Below, in pieces: positions 1-9,394 of a stretch of 64,000 nt of DNA. This DNA comes from Methylobacterium sp. Leaf125 (GTDB lineage: Bacteria; Pseudomonadota; Alphaproteobacteria; Rhizobiales; Beijerinckiaceae). The notes below the pieces were generated by a model, which made no database searches, was not told the DNA's origin, and saw nothing but the letters and a program-made list of their open reading frames with translations. The DNA is taken from positions 233,039-297,038 of the forward strand of contig NZ_LMNU01000034.1 in assembly GCF_001423085.1 (NCBI RefSeq), in the 5' to 3' direction. The number at the start of each line of letters is the position of its first letter. Position 1 is the first letter of the stretch. Made by a program: the position numbers and the translations under genes.

Positions 1-816
1 CAGGGCGAAGATGTGATACAGCGGCAGCGCCGTGACCATGACGCGCGCCGCGCCGTCTTCGGCCGAGACGCGGAACCAGATCCGGCTCTGCTCGACATTG
101 GCCATGATGTTGCGATGGGTCAGCATCGCGGCCTTGGCGACCCCCGTGGTCCCGCCGGTATATTGCAGGAAGGCGAGGTCGTCCTGCCCGATGGGAACCC
201 GGACCTTGGGCTTGCCGCTGCCCGCGCGGATCACCGCGTCGAAGCGGACCGCGACTCCGTTCGGGAAGCGATAGGCCGGAACCGCCTTCTTCAGATGGCG
301 CGACGCCAGGGTGATCAGGCGCCCCTTCAGTCCGAGGCCGTCGCCGGGTCCGGCCAGGACCACGCGGTCGAGGGTCAGGTCCGGCAGGGCGCGCACCACC
401 GTGTGGGCGAAGTTCTCGAGGACGAAGAGGATGCGCGCGCCCGAGTCGTTCAGCTGCGCCGTCAATTCGCGCGGCGTGTAGAGCGGGTTGACGTTGACGA
501 CGGTGCAGCCGGCGAGCAGCACGCCGAAGATGGCCGCCGGATAGGCGGCGACGTTCGGCATCATGATCGCGACGCGGTCACCCTTGGTCAGGCCCTGCGC
601 CACCAGCCACGCGGCGATCGCCTCCGACGACGCTCCGAGCGCCGCGTAGGAGATGCGGGCGCCGAAGCTCTCCAGCGCGGGCCGCATGGCCGAGCGCGTC
701 ATGCACTCCTCGAACAGGTCGACCAGCGTCCCGAGGCCGTCGATGTCGAGTTCAGCCGGGATGCCCGGCGGATATGCGGACAGCCACGGGCGCGCGGCGC
801 TCCGGGTTTCGGGCAT
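1..816 (-). CDS. fadD: Long-chain acyl-CoA ligase (AMP-binding family), 3' end cut by window edge
   Basis: The N-terminal 272 residues of an ANL-superfamily acyl-CoA synthetase, read from an ATG at 816 leftwards off the window. The adenylate-forming signature YTGGTTGVAKAAMLTHRN lies near residues 219-236, and the upstream part has the usual order, with a DRVAIMMPN segment and a VVNVNPLYTPREL segment typical of FadD. The family activates fatty acids with ATP and CoA for beta-oxidation or lipid synthesis at the inner membrane face. The C-terminal domain lies outside the window, so substrate class cannot be refined. The next gene upstream on the same strand ends at 902, leaving an 85-bp gap that could hold a promoter. 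Family assignment is firm; fadD itself is the most likely member. Confidence 0.85.
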   Translation of the reverse strand, partial: MPETRSAARPWLSAYPPGIPAELDIDGLGTLVDLFEECMTRSAMRPALESFGARISYAALGASSEAIAAWLVAQGLTKGDRVAIMMPNVAAYPAAIFGVLLAGCTVVNVNPLYTPRELTAQLNDSGARILFVLENFAHTVVRALPDLTLDRVVLAGPGDGLGLKGRLITLASRHLKKAVPAYRFPNGVAVRFDAVIRAGSGKPKVRVPIGQDDLAFLQYTGGTTGVAKAAMLTHRNIMANVEQSRIWFRVSAEDGAARVMVTALPLYHIFAL

Positions 817-901
817 GTCGATCCTCCCTGCGATGCGACCCGGCGGCTTCCTGCCTCCTTAGTTCACATCTAAACCATCCTCGGCCATCCCGGCGGCGGG
901 A

Positions 902-1597
902 TCAAGCGGCGGCGCGGGACGGGGGCCGACGATCCGGCCCCGTCGTGAGACCGTTGCAACTCAGGTGCGGCAGAAACGCGATGCCGGCCAGGGTACAGGC
1001 TAACAGGGCATCCCCGATCGTCATCGATCGCCGCGGCCAGAGGCCGAAACCCGCCGTATGGGCGAGGCCGAGTACGGCGAGGGCGAACCAGAGGGCCAGG
1101 CAACGAACCAGGACGTCGGCAGCGGCCCGCAGCCAGGGCCGGGACTGGGATCGGCGGGAAGGACCGTTGCCGATGAGCAGGGCGCCGATCGCCAGGACGC
1201 TCCCGAACACCGTCGCGGCCAGTGCCGATCCGAGGGCGTAGGCCGCCGGCATCGGCTGCTGCGTGATGAAGGCGGTACCACCGCTGGCGAAGGCCAGGCG
1301 CAGGGCCACGCCGCCGAAGGTTGGATAGAGGCAGGCCGCCAGGAACAGCGCCAGGGCCAGGGCCCCGCCGATGAGCCGGCGGAGCCAGCCGGCGGGACCC
1401 GGTCGCAGGATCCGCAGGGCAAGGCAGGCGAGCCCGTAGACGATCGCCACCGCGAAGAGCGGGTAGCGATCGAGGAAGAAGCCGTAGAAGCGGGCGTCGA
1501 GTTCGGGCGGCAGGGCCACCCGTTGGTCGAAGCCCGTGGCGAAGGCGAGCGCGATCGCCAGGAGCGCTGCTGCCAGCGGAAGCAAAGCCGGCAGCAC
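902..1597 (-). CDS. Hypothetical integral membrane protein downstream of pepA
   Basis: About 231 residues from a GTG at 1597, which lies just 5 bp after the pepA stop, so the two are probably co-transcribed. The protein starts with a hydrophobic segment (VLPALLPLAAALLAIALAF) and has further hydrophobic stretches around residues 50-70, 75-100, 115-145 and 165-185, giving roughly five to six membrane segments. No catalytic or transport motif was recognised. The start is inferred: the frame is open far upstream inside pepA, but only the GTG gives a sensible N-terminal membrane helix and spacing. The function is unknown. Base composition matches the neighbours. Confidence 0.6.
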   Translation of the reverse strand: MLPALLPLAAALLAIALAFATGFDQRVALPPELDARFYGFFLDRYPLFAVAIVYGLACLALRILRPGPAGWLRRLIGGALALALFLAACLYPTFGGVALRLAFASGGTAFITQQPMPAAYALGSALAATVFGSVLAIGALLIGNGPSRRSQSRPWLRAAADVLVRCLALWFALAVLGLAHTAGFGLWPRRSMTIGDALLACTLAGIAFLPHLSCNGLTTGPDRRPPSRAAA

Positions 1598-1602
1598 GCG
1601 GC

Positions 1603-3099
1603 TCAGGCCTCGTAGTTGTCGCGCACCAGACGGTCGAGCAGGCGCACGCCCCAGCCCGCACCCCAGCTTCGGTTGATCTCGCTCGCCGACGAGGACATCG
1701 CCACGCCGGCGATGTCGAGATGCGCCCACGGCACGTCGTTGACGTAGCGCTTCAGGAAGGACGCCGCCGTGGCCGCGCCACCATGGCGGCCGCCGGAGTT
1801 CTTCATGTCGGCGAACTTCGAGTCGATCGCCTTGTCGTAGGCCGGGATCAGCGGCATCCGCCACACGGCCTCCCCCGTCGCCTCGCCGGCCGCGGTGATC
1901 TTGGCCGAGAGGGCATCGTCGTTGGAGAACATCCCGGCGATGTCCTGGCCGAGGGCGACGATGATCGCCCCCGTCAGGGTCGCGAGGTCGATCATGAACT
2001 TCGGCTTGTAGGCGCTCTGGATGTGCCAGAGCACGTCGGCGAGGACGAGGCGGCCCTCGGCGTCGGTGTTGATGATCTCGATGGTCTGGCCCGACATCGA
2101 GGTGATGATGTCGCTCGGGCGCATGGCGTTGCCGTCCGGCATGTTCTCGACGATGCCGATGGCGCCGACCACGTTCACCTTCGCCTTGCGGCTGGCGAGC
2201 GCGTGCATCGTGCCGACGACGCAGGCGGCGCCGCCCATGTCGCCCTTCATGTCCTCCATGCCGCCGGCGGACTTGATCGAGACGCCGCCGGAATCGAAGC
2301 AGACGCCCTTGCCGATGAAGGCCAGGGGCGCCTCGGCCGGGTCGGCGGCGCCGTTCCAGCGCATCACCACAACGCGGGCCTCCTTCGTCGAGCCCTGCGC
2401 CACGGCCAGGAGGGCGCGCATGCCGAGCGCCTCCAGCTTGCCTGGGCCGAGAACCTCGACCTCGACGCCGAGCTGCGTCAGGGCCTCGGCGCGCCGAGCG
2501 AACTCCTCCGGGTAGAGGACGTTCGGCGGCTCGTTGATGAGCTCGCGCGCCAGGATGACGCCGTCGGAGACTGCCTCCGAAACCTTCGCGGCGGCCTCGG
2601 CGGCGGCGACATCGGCCACCATCAGGGTCAGCGCGGTCCCCTTGGCCTCCTCGCCCTCGGGCTTCTTCTTGGTCTTGTAGCGGTCGAAGCTGTAGTGGCG
2701 CAGGCGGGCCCCGAGGGCGAAGTCGGCGGCGTTCGCCGCGGTGACGTCGAGGCCGGCGAGGATCAGCGCGGCCCGGGCGCTCCGGCCCGAGACCTTGCTG
2801 GCGGTGAAGCCGCCGAGCGCCGGCCAGTCGAGCTTGGCGCGGTCCTTCTCCGAACCGAGGCCGATCACCACGAGGCGGTCCGCGTCGAGGCCGGCGGGCG
2901 CGGGCAGCGCCAGGGCCGACAGGGACTTGCCCTTGAAGCGCTCGCTGGCCGCCGCGCGCGCCACGAGATCGGCCACGCCGCCGCCGATCGCCTGGGCCAC
3001 GGCCGGAGCCACGGCGAGGTCGTCGCCGACGAAGAGGACGACGTCGCCCTGGCCCACCGGGCCGAGGGGCCCGAACGCGATCGTGATTCCGTCCGCCAT
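1603..3099 (-). CDS. pepA: Leucyl aminopeptidase PepA (M17 family)
   Basis: The protein has 498 residues, the normal length of the family. The C-terminal catalytic half contains the M17 signature NTDAEGRLVLADVL, preceded by GKGVCFDSGGVSIK and DMKGDMGGAA, which supply the Lys, Asp and Glu ligands of the two-metal centre. The N-terminal macro-like domain (MADGITIAFGPLG onward) is more variable, as usual. PepA releases N-terminal residues from peptides in the cytosol; in some bacteria it also binds DNA as an accessory factor for site-specific recombination and carAB control, which cannot be judged here. The ATG at 3099 gives the family-like N-terminus. It is divergent from lptF across 282 bp, as commonly seen in alphaproteobacteria. 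Confidence 0.95.
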   Translation of the reverse strand: MADGITIAFGPLGPVGQGDVVLFVGDDLAVAPAVAQAIGGGVADLVARAAASERFKGKSLSALALPAPAGLDADRLVVIGLGSEKDRAKLDWPALGGFTASKVSGRSARAALILAGLDVTAANAADFALGARLRHYSFDRYKTKKKPEGEEAKGTALTLMVADVAAAEAAAKVSEAVSDGVILARELINEPPNVLYPEEFARRAEALTQLGVEVEVLGPGKLEALGMRALLAVAQGSTKEARVVVMRWNGAADPAEAPLAFIGKGVCFDSGGVSIKSAGGMEDMKGDMGGAACVVGTMHALASRKAKVNVVGAIGIVENMPDGNAMRPSDIITSMSGQTIEIINTDAEGRLVLADVLWHIQSAYKPKFMIDLATLTGAIIVALGQDIAGMFSNDDALSAKITAAGEATGEAVWRMPLIPAYDKAIDSKFADMKNSGGRHGGAATAASFLKRYVNDVPWAHLDIAGVAMSSSASEINRSWGAGWGVRLLDRLVRDNYEA

Positions 3100-3381
3100 G
3101 ACGCTAGCTTTCCGAGGATTGGGCTCGAACGAACCATGCGTTCGAAGTGGTGCGTGCAGGATGTGCGGAGCGGCACGGCATTGGACGTGCCACCCCCGGC
3201 GCTTCTGTGTACCTGTTGAGGCACAGAACGCAACGCGACCGGACGGCCGTGAAAGCGCCCGAATCGGCGCGCCCCGATCGGAGTCGACGGCCGGGGGGCG
3301 GGACGGGTAGAAACGGGCGGGGCCGAGGCCTCGCCGGGCGATGCGGGGGGCGATCCGCGAGACGCCGATCCACGAGAACCC

Positions 3382-4551
3382 ATGACGCAGATCGAGCGCT
3401 ACATCTTCAAAATCGCGCTCGGGGCCTTCTTCGCCTGCCTCGTCGGCCTGACCGGCACGATCTGGGTGACGCAGGCCCTGCGCGAGCTCGACCTCATCAC
3501 CGCCAAGGGCCAGACCCTGGTGATCTTCTTCCTCATCACCGGCCTGTCGCTGCCGACGCTGATCACCGTGATCGCCCCGGTGGCCCTGTTCATCGCCGTC
3601 GTCTACGCGCTGAACAAGCTCAACGGGGATTCCGAGCTCATCGTGATGTCGGCGGCCGGGATGCGGCCGCGGCAGATCCTGCGCCCCTTCCTCAGCCTCG
3701 GCCTCGCGGTCAGCCTCGCGGTGGCCTTCCTGACGATCCAGGTGATGCCGTCGTCGTTCCAGGAACTGCGCGACGTGCTGACCCGCGTGCGCGGCGACTT
3801 CATCGCGAACGTGGTCAAGGAGGGCCAGTTCACCAGCCTCGACAGCGGCATCACCTTCCACTTCCGCGAGCGCGGCCCGGGCGGCGCCCTGCTCGGCCTG
3901 TTCATCCAGGACAAGCGCGAGGCCGGCAAGTCGGTGGTCTACCTCGCCGAGCGCGGGCAGGCGCTGGAATACGGCGGCCAGAGCTATCTCGCCCTCGAGA
4001 AGGGGAGCATCCACCGGCAGCAGAAGGAGTCCCGCGACGCCTCGATCATCACCTTCGAGCGCTACACCGTCGACCTCGCCGCCTTCACGCCCCCCGATGC
4101 GGAACTGGTCTACAAGCCGCGCGAGCGCGCCACGGCGCAGCTGCTGTTCCCCGATACCAGCGAGACCTACTACAAGCAGCAGAAGGGCCGCTTCCGGGCC
4201 GAGCTGCACGACCGGCTCTCGTCCTGGCTCTACCCGCTGGCGCTCACCTTCATCGCCTTCGCGGCGCTCGGCGACCCGCGCACCACCCGCCAGGGGCGCG
4301 GCCTCGCGGTGGCCGGCGCCGTCCTCGCGGTGGTGGTGGTGCGCATCGGGGGCTTCGCGGCCTCCAGCGCCGCGGCGCGCAGCCAGGGCGCGGTCGTTGC
4401 GGTCTACGCCGTACCTCTCCTCGCCATCCTGATCTCCGCGATGGTGATCTTCAACGGCGGGGCGATGCGGGACTGGAACGCCCGGGTCGCTCGGGCCGCG
4501 ACCGGGTTCGTCGGCCGCTTCGGCCGGCGTCCGCGCCTCGGCGTGCAGTGA
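3382..4551 (+). CDS. lptF: LPS export ABC transporter permease LptF
   Basis: A 389-residue YjgP/YjgQ family permease. It has three N-terminal membrane helices (residues about 8-30, 50-80, 100-125), a periplasmic beta-jellyroll region of about 150 residues, and three C-terminal helices ending near residue 360. With LptG it forms the inner-membrane channel that, powered by LptB, moves lipopolysaccharide to the periplasmic bridge. LptG begins 15 bp downstream and lptD overlaps the end of lptG, so this is the first gene of an LPS-export run. LptB, LptA and LptC are not encoded in this window. The F and G assignment follows gene order and the typical divergence of LptF from pepA. Confidence 0.93.
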   Translation: MTQIERYIFKIALGAFFACLVGLTGTIWVTQALRELDLITAKGQTLVIFFLITGLSLPTLITVIAPVALFIAVVYALNKLNGDSELIVMSAAGMRPRQILRPFLSLGLAVSLAVAFLTIQVMPSSFQELRDVLTRVRGDFIANVVKEGQFTSLDSGITFHFRERGPGGALLGLFIQDKREAGKSVVYLAERGQALEYGGQSYLALEKGSIHRQQKESRDASIITFERYTVDLAAFTPPDAELVYKPRERATAQLLFPDTSETYYKQQKGRFRAELHDRLSSWLYPLALTFIAFAALGDPRTTRQGRGLAVAGAVLAVVVVRIGGFAASSAAARSQGAVVAVYAVPLLAILISAMVIFNGGAMRDWNARVARAATGFVGRFGRRPRLGVQ

Positions 4552-4566
4552 GGCGGAGCTGACGCC

Positions 4567-5655
4567 ATGCTGATCGGCGCCACCCTCGGCCGCTACTTCG
4601 CGATGCGCTTCGTGCGCACGATCCTGGGCGTGTTCCTCACGGTCTTCACGCTCGTCTACACCCTGGACTTCGTCGAGCTCCTGCGTCGCGCCGGCGATGC
4701 CGAGGGCGCGTCCACAGGTTTGATGGCGCAGCTCTCGCTCTACCGCACCCCGGCGGTGGCCGAGGGCGTGCTGCCCTTCGCCATCCTGTTCGGCTCGATG
4801 GCCGCCCTGCTCCAGCTCTCACGCAAGCTCGAACTGGTGGTGGCCCGGGCCGCCGGCATCTCGGCCTGGCAGTTCCTGCAGCCGGGCGTGTTCGTCGCCC
4901 TCGCCATCGGGGCCTTCACCGTGGGGGTCTACAATCCGGTCTCGGCGCTGATGAAGCAGCGCTCCACCGAGATCGAGGCGAAGATCTTCTCGCGCTCGAC
5001 CAAGGCCAATTCGGGCAAGGACCTCTGGATCCGCCAGCGCAGCCTCGACGGGCAGGCGATCATCCGGGCCGACACCGCGGTGGAGGGCACGACCACGCTG
5101 GCCGGCGTCTCGGTCTTCACCTTCGACGAGGCCGGCATCTTCACCGCGCAGATCGAGGCGGCCAAGGCCAGCCTCCACGACGGCTACTGGGAATTGAGCC
5201 AGGCCCGGGTGATGGCCAAGGGCCAGCCGGCCGAGAGCTTCGACACCTACCTGATCGCCTCGACGCTGGTGCCGTCCCAGGTGCGCCAGCGCTTCACGCC
5301 GCCGGAATCCGTGCCTTTCTGGCAACTGCCGGAGACCATTTCGCGCTTCGAGCGGGCCGGCCTCGATGCCACGCGGTACCGCCTGCAATACGACGTGCTG
5401 CTGGCCCGGCCTGTCCTGTTCCTGGCCATGGTGCTGGTGGCGGCCAGCGTTTCCTTAAGGTTCTTCCGCTTTGGTGGTGTCGGCAAACTGGTGCTGGGCG
5501 GCGTCGCGGCGGGGTTCGTGCTGTACGTCGCCCGACAGGTGCTGGAAGGCCTCGGTGCCTCGGGAATCGTGACGCCGGCTGTGGCGGCGTGGTTCCCGGC
5601 CGTGGTAGGGAGTCTCCTTGGTACGCTCACGCTTCTCTATCAGGAGGACGGCTGA
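4567..5655 (+). CDS. lptG: LPS export ABC transporter permease LptG
   Basis: A 362-residue YjgP/YjgQ family permease paralogous to the preceding gene. It opens with GRYFAMRFVRTILGVFLTVF, has a helix pair up to about residue 110, a periplasmic domain around 125-265, and C-terminal helices around residues 275-355. It partners LptF in the LptB2FG exporter. Its TGA at 5653-5655 shares one base with the ATG of lptD (TGATG arrangement), which points to translational coupling of the inner-membrane permease with the outer-membrane assembly protein. The start ATG at 4567 lies 15 bp after the lptF stop. Confidence 0.93.
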   Translation: MLIGATLGRYFAMRFVRTILGVFLTVFTLVYTLDFVELLRRAGDAEGASTGLMAQLSLYRTPAVAEGVLPFAILFGSMAALLQLSRKLELVVARAAGISAWQFLQPGVFVALAIGAFTVGVYNPVSALMKQRSTEIEAKIFSRSTKANSGKDLWIRQRSLDGQAIIRADTAVEGTTTLAGVSVFTFDEAGIFTAQIEAAKASLHDGYWELSQARVMAKGQPAESFDTYLIASTLVPSQVRQRFTPPESVPFWQLPETISRFERAGLDATRYRLQYDVLLARPVLFLAMVLVAASVSLRFFRFGGVGKLVLGGVAAGFVLYVARQVLEGLGASGIVTPAVAAWFPAVVGSLLGTLTLLYQEDG

Positions 5656-8336
5656 TGTCGGACTCGGTGGTGGCGAAGGGGCGCAAGCCTTGGCAGGAGT
5701 TGGGACTGGCGTTGCGTAAGGTCGCCGACATCACGTTGGCCACGGGGTTCGTGGTGCTGCTCACGGCCGTCGCCCCCGCGGCGCCCGGCGGGCAGGCGCT
5801 CGCCCAGGGTGTGCCCAAGACGGCTGCGGCGAAGTCGGCGGCAGGCAAGCCGGATTCAGGCAAACTGGATTCGGCCAAGCCGGCCGAGCGCCTCCTCGTG
5901 GAAGCCTCCGAGCTCGTCTACGACAACGACCGCAACACGGTGACGGCCCGCGGCAATGCCGAGCTGCATTACGGCCCGCGCACCCTGCAGGCCGACCGGG
6001 TGATCTACGACCGCAAGGTGAGCCGCGTCTTCGCCGAGGGCAACGTCCGCCTGACGGAGGCGTCGGGCGCCGTGGTCACCGGCTCCAAGATGGAGCTCAC
6101 CGACGATTTCAAGAACGGCTTCATCGACGCGCTCCGGGTGCAGCAGAGCGTCGAGCTCAACGGGCAGACCGTCCGCACCCGCTTCTCGGCCCCCCGCGCC
6201 GAGCGGATCGAGGGCGACAGCACCAGCTTCGAATACGGCACCTACACCGCCTGCGAGCCGTGCAAGAACAATCCGGAGACGCCGCCGCTCTGGCAGATCC
6301 GCGCCACCAAGATCATCCACAACAACCAGACCCATACCGTCGCGTTCGAGGAATCGACCCTCGAGGTCGGCGGCATCCCGGTCGCCTACCTGCCGTATTT
6401 CGAGACCGCCGACCCGACGGTGAAGCGCAAGACCGGCTTCCTGACGCCGCGCTTCCTCACCTCGACGGCCCTGGGCTCCGGCCTCGCGACCCCGTTCTTC
6501 GTCAACCTGGCGCCGAACTACGACCTGACGCTGTCGCCGGCCTTCCTCAGCAACCAGGGCGTCCTCGGCCAGGCGGAGTTCCGCCATCGCCTGGAAACGG
6601 GCTCCTACAACCTGCGCCTCTCCGGCATCTTCCAGACCACGCCGAGCGCCTTCCTGCCCGGCCCGCTCGGCGCAGGCGACCGCGACTTCCGCGGCTCGGT
6701 GGAGTCGAAGGGCCAGTTCTACATCAACGACCGCTGGCGCACGGGCTGGGACATCGTCGGCGTCACCGACAAGTGGTTCCTCGACAACTACCGCATCCGC
6801 AACCAGAGCATCACGACGGACTACTTCCGTGAGGCCGTCTCGACGGCCTACCTGATCGGTCAGGGCGATCGCTCGTGGTTCGAGGCGCGGGGCTACTACT
6901 TCAAGGGCCTGTCGAGCTTCGACTGGCAGAAGGAGCAGCCCTTCGTCGCGCCGGTGATCGACTACGACAAGCGCATCAACGGGCCGGGCTTCCTCGGCGG
7001 CGAGGTGCGGTTCGAGGCCAACATCACCAGCCTGACCCGTCAGGCGACGGATTTCCAGGCGGTCCAGAGCCCGACGGCCTATCTGCAGACGCCGACGATC
7101 AACGGCAGGACCTACTACCTCTACGAGACCTGCACGTCCTTCTCGCGCGGCCAGTGCGTGATCCGGGGCCTCGCCGGCACGAACACCCGCGCCTCGGCCC
7201 AGCTCTCCTGGCGCCGCAGCTTCATCGACGACGTCGGCCAGGTCTTCACGCCCTTCGCCTACCTGCGCACGGACGCGTTCTTCGTCGACCCGCGCACCTC
7301 CGGCTACCAGAACGCCCTGTCCGCCAACATCGCGACGCAGGATGCGGACTTCTCGGGCCGGGTGCTGCCCGCCGTCGGCATCGACTACCGCTACCCGTTC
7401 GTCAGCAATTTCGGACCGCTGGGCGTGCACACGATCGAGCCGATCGCGCAGGTGATCGCGCGGCCGAGCGAGACCCATATCGGCCGCCTGCCGAACGAGG
7501 ATGCCCAGAGCCTGATCTTCGACGACACCTCGCTGTTCGAGTGGGACAAGTTCTCGGGCTACGACCGGGTCGAGGGCGGCGTGCGCACCAATCTCGGCGC
7601 GCAGTACTCCGTCGTGACCCCGGCCGGCTGGTACGCGAACGTCATGTTCGGCGAGTCGATCCAGATCGCCGGCGTGAACTCGTTCCGCCGCGGCGATATC
7701 GCCAATGTGGGCCTCGATTCCGGCCTCGACACCCGGGCCTCGGACTTCGTCGGCCGGTTCCAGCTCTCGCCGAATCAGCACATCACCTTCATCACCCGCG
7801 GACGCTTCGATCACGCCGATCTCGGGGTGAACCGGGTCGAGACCGGGGTGATCGCCCGCCTCGCCCCCTTCGCGCCGATCGACCTCTCGGCGTTCTACTC
7901 CTACTACAAGGCCCAGCCGGCCCTCGGCTTCGCCAACCGCCGCGAGGGCATCACCGCCTCGGCCACCTATCACGTGACCCCGAACTGGTTCGTCACGGGC
8001 TCGGCCCTGGTGGACCTGTCGCACTACCTCGACGTGCGCGACAACTTCCAGACCGCCTACGCCTCCTACCTGGCGAACCCCGTCGGGGACGCCCCCGTCT
8101 ACCGCAACCCGGGGCGCGCCTACCTGTCGGGCATGAGCATCGGCGGCGGCTACCAGGACGAGTGCACGACGGTGTCGGTCAACTACATCGTCTCGCCGGT
8201 GGCGGCCGCTCTCGGCACCAGCGAGCGCAACCGGACCGTCCTGCTCCGGCTCGAACTGAAGACCCTGGGCGAGGCGGATTTCCGCCAGAACCTGAACACG
8301 GCCATCACGGCCGACGGCATCTCGACGGTCCGCTGA
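5655..8336 (+). CDS. lptD: LPS-assembly outer-membrane protein LptD
   Basis: From the ATG at 5655 the protein has 893 residues. It has a long N-terminal signal region (hydrophobic ATGFVVLLTAVAPAAP, likely cleavage after LAQG), an OstA/LptA-like jellyroll at about residues 75-200 (ASELVYDNDRNTVTARGNAEL is characteristic, as is the DRVIYD repeat), and a large C-terminal beta-barrel. Cysteine pairs are visible (CEPC near residue 205 and a second group CTSFSRGQC in the barrel), consistent with the disulphides of the family. It inserts LPS into the outer leaflet together with LptE. An earlier in-frame start exists inside lptG, but the coupled ATG is preferred. The next gene, pdxA, follows after 35 bp; no surA lies between, which is unusual for this gene order. 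Confidence 0.94.
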   Translation: MSDSVVAKGRKPWQELGLALRKVADITLATGFVVLLTAVAPAAPGGQALAQGVPKTAAAKSAAGKPDSGKLDSAKPAERLLVEASELVYDNDRNTVTARGNAELHYGPRTLQADRVIYDRKVSRVFAEGNVRLTEASGAVVTGSKMELTDDFKNGFIDALRVQQSVELNGQTVRTRFSAPRAERIEGDSTSFEYGTYTACEPCKNNPETPPLWQIRATKIIHNNQTHTVAFEESTLEVGGIPVAYLPYFETADPTVKRKTGFLTPRFLTSTALGSGLATPFFVNLAPNYDLTLSPAFLSNQGVLGQAEFRHRLETGSYNLRLSGIFQTTPSAFLPGPLGAGDRDFRGSVESKGQFYINDRWRTGWDIVGVTDKWFLDNYRIRNQSITTDYFREAVSTAYLIGQGDRSWFEARGYYFKGLSSFDWQKEQPFVAPVIDYDKRINGPGFLGGEVRFEANITSLTRQATDFQAVQSPTAYLQTPTINGRTYYLYETCTSFSRGQCVIRGLAGTNTRASAQLSWRRSFIDDVGQVFTPFAYLRTDAFFVDPRTSGYQNALSANIATQDADFSGRVLPAVGIDYRYPFVSNFGPLGVHTIEPIAQVIARPSETHIGRLPNEDAQSLIFDDTSLFEWDKFSGYDRVEGGVRTNLGAQYSVVTPAGWYANVMFGESIQIAGVNSFRRGDIANVGLDSGLDTRASDFVGRFQLSPNQHITFITRGRFDHADLGVNRVETGVIARLAPFAPIDLSAFYSYYKAQPALGFANRREGITASATYHVTPNWFVTGSALVDLSHYLDVRDNFQTAYASYLANPVGDAPVYRNPGRAYLSGMSIGGGYQDECTTVSVNYIVSPVAAALGTSERNRTVLLRLELKTLGEADFRQNLNTAITADGISTVR

Positions 8337-8371
8337 GGCGGTCCACCCCTCGAACGACGCGGAGTGATGCG

Positions 8372-9394
8372 GTGAGCAGCCTGCACGGGCCGATCGCCCT
8401 CACACTCGGAGATCCGGCCGGCATCGGGCCGGAACTCGCCCTCATGGCCTGGCGCCTGCGGGATGCCGGTCCCGGCCTGCCGCCGTTCTTCCTGATCGGC
8501 GATCCCGCCTTCATCGAGCGGCGGGCGAGCGACTTGAACCTTCAGGTTCCCATCGCGGATGTCGGCCCGGACCTCGCCACCGAAGTCTTCGGGCGCGCCC
8601 TGCCGGTGATGGCCCTGCCGAGCGGCGCCGCGATCCACGCGGTGGCGGGTCGGCCCGATTCCGCCAATGCCGGTGCGACGCTGGAATCGATCACCACGGC
8701 GGTGACCCTCGTCCGTTCCGGGGCGGCGACCGCCCTCGTCACCAACCCGATCGCCAAGTACGTCCTGACGCAGGTCGGCTTCGCGCATCCGGGCCACACC
8801 GAGTTCCTGGCCGCCTGCGCGGTGGAGCCCGGCGAGACCCCGCCGCTCCCGGTGATGATGCTGTGGAGCGAGACCCTGGCGGTGGTCCCGGTGACGATCC
8901 ACGTCGCCCTACGGCGGGTGCCCGACCTGCTGACGCAGGATCTCGTCCTGCGCACCGCCCGCATCGTGGCCGAGGACCTGCGCCGGCGCTTCGGCATCGC
9001 CCGGCCGCGCCTGGTGCTGTCCGGCCTCAACCCGCATGCGGGGGAGAACGCCACCATGGGCACGGAGGATCGCGACGTGCTGGAGCCCGCGGTGCTGCGA
9101 TTGCAGAGCGAGGGCATCGACATCCGCGGGCCCCTGCCCGCCGACACCCTGTTCCATGCGCGGGCGCGGGAGACCTACGACGTGGCTCTGACGCCGACCC
9201 ACGACCAGGCCCTGATCCCGATCAAGACCCTGGCCTTCGACGAGGGCGTGAACGTCACCCTCGGGTTGCCCTTCATCCGCACCTCGCCGGACCACGGCAC
9301 CGCCTTCGACATCGCTGGCAAGGGCATCGCACGGCCCGACAGCCTGATGGCGGCGCTCCGCCTCGCCGCCCGTCTCGTGAAGGCCGGCGCGTGA
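8372..9394 (+). CDS. pdxA: 4-hydroxythreonine-4-phosphate dehydrogenase PdxA
   Basis: The protein has 340 residues from a GTG at 8372. It begins with the family-typical LTLGDPAGIGPEL and contains SGLNPHAGENATMG and ALTPTHDQALIPIKTL, which carry metal-binding histidines; the C-terminal RTSPDHGTAFDIAGKG is also diagnostic. PdxA oxidises 4-phosphohydroxy-L-threonine with NAD in the DXP-dependent pyridoxal phosphate pathway in the cytosol. The frame is open far upstream antisense-like into lptD, so the GTG start was chosen for homology of the N-terminus and its position 35 bp after lptD. The rsmA GTG overlaps its stop (GTGA). Confidence 0.94.
   Translation: MSSLHGPIALTLGDPAGIGPELALMAWRLRDAGPGLPPFFLIGDPAFIERRASDLNLQVPIADVGPDLATEVFGRALPVMALPSGAAIHAVAGRPDSANAGATLESITTAVTLVRSGAATALVTNPIAKYVLTQVGFAHPGHTEFLAACAVEPGETPPLPVMMLWSETLAVVPVTIHVALRRVPDLLTQDLVLRTARIVAEDLRRRFGIARPRLVLSGLNPHAGENATMGTEDRDVLEPAVLRLQSEGIDIRGPLPADTLFHARARETYDVALTPTHDQALIPIKTLAFDEGVNVTLGLPFIRTSPDHGTAFDIAGKGIARPDSLMAALRLAARLVKAGA

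Noticed and set aside
1720..3219. A 499-codon plus-strand frame opposite pepA
   Set aside because: Shadow frame rich in His, Asp, Gly and Arg. PepA on the other strand is unambiguous.
5856..8024. A 722-codon minus-strand frame opposite lptD
   Set aside because: Shadow frame. Composition is typical of reversed GC-rich coding sequence and no domain is recognisable, while lptD is certain.
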